This document shows positions 61,908-64,000 of a stretch of 64,000 nucleotides of DNA, one piece after another. This DNA is from Streptomyces mobaraensis. GTDB taxonomy: Bacteria; Actinomycetota; Actinomycetes; Streptomycetales; Streptomycetaceae. The notes under the pieces were generated by a model. That model worked only from the letters and a program-made list of their open reading frames with translations, searched no databases and was not told where the DNA came from. Each line of letters opens with the position of its first letter. The first letter of the stretch is position 1. The stretch covers positions 2,418,001 to 2,482,000 of the forward strand of contig NZ_CP083590.1 of the NCBI RefSeq assembly GCF_020099395.1, read 5' to 3'. The translations under genes were made by a program, and so were the position numbers.

Positions 61908-63422
61908 TCACTGTACGTCATCACATGATGACGCACGGGCGATGCCGGACGCCATGCGCCCGGTTCGTCCCAGACTCAGGAGGAGCCGTTCCATGCCCGT
62001 CGCGAACTCCCGGCCCGCGGGAGTCAGTTCACTGGATTCAAGCAGGATGGGTACCGCTTCCGCGACCTGTCGGCGGTACGAATCGCGCCGGGCCCGCGCC
62101 TCCTCGCGCACCGCGTCGGGGGCGGCGGTCCGTCGGGCCGCCCGGTCCCAGAACTCGGCGAGGGCCAGGTGCGCGTAGGTGCCCTGGAACACGCCGGCGA
62201 GCGGCCGGGGGTCGGGCCGCCAGGCGACCCGGTGCACGGCCGCGGGGCCGGCGTCGTGCAGCGGGACGAGGTCGTGCAGGACGGCCAGTTTCGTGTGCTG
62301 GGTCTCGTGGACGAGCACCTCGGCCAGGTCGGCGGCGGTGCGCGGCAGGGTGGCCAGTATGGCGCCGGGGGCCGCCCGGACGGTGGCGCTGACCTCGGTC
62401 TCCCCGCCGTCCGCCGGGCCGGCGACGGGCACCAGGCAGCGCAGCAGCGCGGTGGTCTCGGCGGCCCGCTGCGGGTCGGTGGCGCGCAGCAGGCCCAGGG
62501 CGGCGCGCCAGCGGCGGGTCCAGGGCCGGCCGGCGCCCGCGGTGCGGCCGGAGGGCGGCAGGGCGGACCGGCCCACACCGGCGGCGGGGGCGCGGTAGGG
62601 GTCGAGGTCGTCCAGGACGGCGGCGCCGCCGGGGAGCCTGCGCAGGCCGTGCCAGCCCGTCCCGGCGCCGGTGATCCGGCGGGTGCCGCGCAGCAGTACC
62701 GGCCCGGGGCGGTGCTCCGCGCCGGGCACGGTGAGGCGGGCGGTGCGGGCCCGGGCGGTGAGCCGGACGACGGGCGCGCCGGCTTCCAGCAGGCCGATGC
62801 CGGGGAGGGCCAGCGTCCCTCCGGGGGCGGTGAGTTCGGCCGTGAAGGCGGCCCCGGAGCGGAGCGCCGCGGCGGCGGCGACGGACCCGAAGTGCTCCAG
62901 CTCGGCGGCGAGGGGGGCGCCTTGGGGCGCGGCGAGGGCGCGGGCCAGCCAGTTGCCGACGGAGGGGTAGTCGAGGGTGTCGCGAACCGCCGGCGCGTGC
63001 CGTGCCTCCGCGCGCTCCATCAGGCTCCAGTGCGCCTCGAACCGCTCCCGCGCGGGGGCGGGCACGGCACGCGGATCCCGTTCCAGGCGTGTCAGCAGGG
63101 ACTTGAGGAGGACGAGGCGTCTGCTGTGCAGGGCGTGCAGGAGGAGGGCGAGGTCATCGGCCGTGGCCTGGGTGCGCGCGAGCCGCTCCAGCGCGTCCGG
63201 CGCCACGAGGCGGACGGCGAGGGGCAGGGGGGTGGGGGCGAGGGGTTGGGGGGAGTCACCGGCCCGCGCCGGGTCCTGACGCGCGGGCGCCGGGTCCTGG
63301 CGCGGCCGGACGGACACCGGCGCCCGCGCGTCCGCCCCGCGCCCCGAACTCCCCGCGGGGTGCGGCCGCCGTCCGGACGGCGACTCCGCCGCCGGCTCCC
63401 CGGACTGTTCTCCGCTCGTCAC
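61908..63422 (-). CDS. HExxH-type putative peptide-modification enzyme (aKG-dependent hydroxylase family)
   Basis: The 504-residue protein carries H372-E-T-Q-H376 (VLVHETQHTKLAVLHDLVPL) and a downstream WRPDPRPLAGVFQGTYAHLALAEFW, the pattern of the HExxH-motif proteins that accompany FxSxx-COOH peptides and are now regarded as 2-oxoglutarate-dependent peptide beta-hydroxylases. The first 60 residues are disordered; the region 60-330 probably binds the precursor. The start is GTG at 63422, overlapping the precursor stop by four bases (GTGA), so translation is coupled. It may hydroxylate the adjacent peptide. Assignment rests on motif and context. Confidence 0.82.
   Translation of the reverse strand: MTSGEQSGEPAAESPSGRRPHPAGSSGRGADARAPVSVRPRQDPAPARQDPARAGDSPQPLAPTPLPLAVRLVAPDALERLARTQATADDLALLLHALHSRRLVLLKSLLTRLERDPRAVPAPARERFEAHWSLMERAEARHAPAVRDTLDYPSVGNWLARALAAPQGAPLAAELEHFGSVAAAAALRSGAAFTAELTAPGGTLALPGIGLLEAGAPVVRLTARARTARLTVPGAEHRPGPVLLRGTRRITGAGTGWHGLRRLPGGAAVLDDLDPYRAPAAGVGRSALPPSGRTAGAGRPWTRRWRAALGLLRATDPQRAAETTALLRCLVPVAGPADGGETEVSATVRAAPGAILATLPRTAADLAEVLVHETQHTKLAVLHDLVPLHDAGPAAVHRVAWRPDPRPLAGVFQGTYAHLALAEFWDRAARRTAAPDAVREEARARRDSYRRQVAEAVPILLESSELTPAGREFATGMERLLLSLGRTGRMASGIARASSCDDVQ
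61916..61933. promoter_or_regulatory. Perfect palindrome at the end of the HExxH gene
   Basis: CGTCATCA-CA-TGATGACG is a perfect 18-bp palindrome covering the last codons of the HExxH gene and lying 77-94 bases upstream of the fxsT start. It could be an operator for fxsT or a weak internal terminator. Confidence 0.4.
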
Positions 63423-63661
63423 GCGCCCGCCCCGGCCGCCTCCTCCACCGGCTCCCGTAAGCGGCCCCCCTGGTGGCCGCTGGAGTACCAGGTCTCGTCC
63501 AGCTCGGCCGGCCACCGGAGCGTGCTGTCGACGGCGGCGGCCAGGCCGGGATCCCGCAGGCCGCGCAGGCCGCGCAGGCCGACGCCGCGGAGGTCGGGCA
63601 GCGGCGCCGCCCCCGCTCCGCCCGCGGGGTCCGACGCGGCGGCGTTCCTGTGCTTGGGCAC
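63419..63661 (-). CDS. Putative ribosomal peptide precursor (FxsA-like) with TTA codon
   Basis: The 80-residue protein (MPKHRNAAASDPAGGAGAAP, then LPDLRGVGLRGLRGLRDPGL, AAAVDSTLRWPAELDETWYS, and SGHQGGRLREPVEEAAGAGA) has the leader-like LPDLRGVxLRxL of FxSxx-COOH precursors. It lacks the terminal FxSxx: instead W-Y-S-S-G is followed by 18 more residues. Codon 68 (63460-63458) is TTA. The start is GTG at 63661, behind GGGAGGAG; an in-frame ATG 45 bases upstream is less likely. The stop overlaps the HExxH gene start. Its core probably lies in the second half; the product is unknown. Confidence 0.72.
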   Translation of the reverse strand: MPKHRNAAASDPAGGAGAAPLPDLRGVGLRGLRGLRDPGLAAAVDSTLRWPAELDETWYSSGHQGGRLREPVEEAAGAGA

Positions 63662-63787
63662 CCTCTGCTCCTCCCTGCCATGGTTCATGGCCGCGGCTCC
63701 CGCCGGACGTCCGGTCGACGGCCCCCTCGCGGCTGCTCGGTTCTTCCCGGGCGCCGTAATCCGGAAACCCGTTCGGACCACGTACGG

Positions 63788-64000
63788 TCACCCGCCGGAA
63801 AGGCGGGCGACGCTTTCCCGGGTGGCCGCGACCTCCTCCCAAGGGACGTCCGCCAGCCGGGCGGTGAGGTCGCGCCACTCCCCCGCCGCGGCCCGGTACG
63901 CGGCCAGCGCCTGCCGGCGCAGCCCCATCCGCTCCAGGGCCTCGCCGTAGCGGTGCGAGGCACGGGCGGCGACGACGGAGCCGGGCTCGTCCCCGGCGCT
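63788..64000 (-). CDS. Partial TPR-like protein (C-terminal 70 residues)
   Basis: Only the C-terminus is in the window: ARASHRYGEALERMGLRRQA, LAAYRAAAGEWRDLTARLAD, VPWEEVAATRESVARLSGG. It is helical and TPR-like. It is transcribed in the same direction as the precursor peptide and ends 126 bp before its start, so it may be the first gene of the cassette or an unrelated neighbour. The gene begins beyond the right edge. Confidence 0.6.
   Translation of the reverse strand, partial: SAGDEPGSVVAARASHRYGEALERMGLRRQALAAYRAAAGEWRDLTARLADVPWEEVAATRESVARLSGG

Noticed and set aside
58861..62178. 1105-codon plus-strand and 1145-codon minus-strand frames
   Set aside because: Other-frame shadows of fxsT; the third frame holds the TIR, P-loop and TPR motifs.

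Overview
The window is high-GC chromosomal DNA from a Streptomyces or a very close relative. The grounds are GTG and TTG starts behind GGAGG-type ribosome sites, very high third-position GC, leaderless TANNNT promoters, a conservon (cvn) operon, a complete HspR-type operator before lon, a fused Kgd-type 2-oxoglutarate enzyme, and only three in-frame TTA codons noticed by eye.

Region 1 (1-12.7 kb, all minus strand) is a conserved housekeeping block. Read in the direction of transcription it holds a lone response regulator, an ArgS-like protein without a catalytic core, lysA, hom, thrC, thrB, rho, an LCP ligase, rpmE, prfA and prmC (cut by the window edge). It joins lysine and threonine synthesis to transcription termination and translation release.

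Region 2 (12.9-21.4 kb) has two tRNA-Arg genes (CCG and ACG). A truncated AAA ATPase lies next to the first. Two penicillin-binding proteins follow: an S11 carboxypeptidase with about 630 residues of disordered N-terminus, and a class B transpeptidase. A polysaccharide deacetylase closes the region.

Region 3 (21.5-32.6 kb) has a divergent pair of diiron proteins with a TetR gene and an operator-like palindrome, then a truncated coiled-coil secreted protein whose 3' end lies inside a 251-bp inverted repeat. A five-gene conservon operon (cvnA-D plus a StyA-like flavin monooxygenase) and a divergent PP2C-like gene follow.

Region 4 (32.8-43.7 kb) is accessory: MarR, GH25 lysozyme, M4 metalloprotease with a C-terminal propeller-like part, LysE exporter, lamin-tail protein, Vat-like acetyltransferase, GntR, methyltransferase, Uma2, a small unknown protein and an MBL hydrolase.

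Region 5 (43.7-56.9 kb) is mostly core again: lon with its HAIR operator, a GlxA-type AraC regulator divergent from an imine-reductase-like gene, a DinB-like protein, a minisatellite, a rhomboid-like protein, a spermidine-synthase-like protein, a two-component system and kgd.

Region 6 (57.0-64.0 kb) is the most unusual. A leaderless Uma2-XRE pair has a palindrome in its promoter. An SGNH hydrolase follows. At the right edge is a minus-strand cassette: a small precursor-like peptide with a TTA codon, an HExxH-type putative peptide-modifying enzyme overlapping it by 4 bp, and a TIR-NTPase-TPR protein of the FxSxx-COOH type. It looks like a ribosomal-peptide modification locus that lacks the usual radical-SAM gene inside the window and the usual FxSxx C-terminus.
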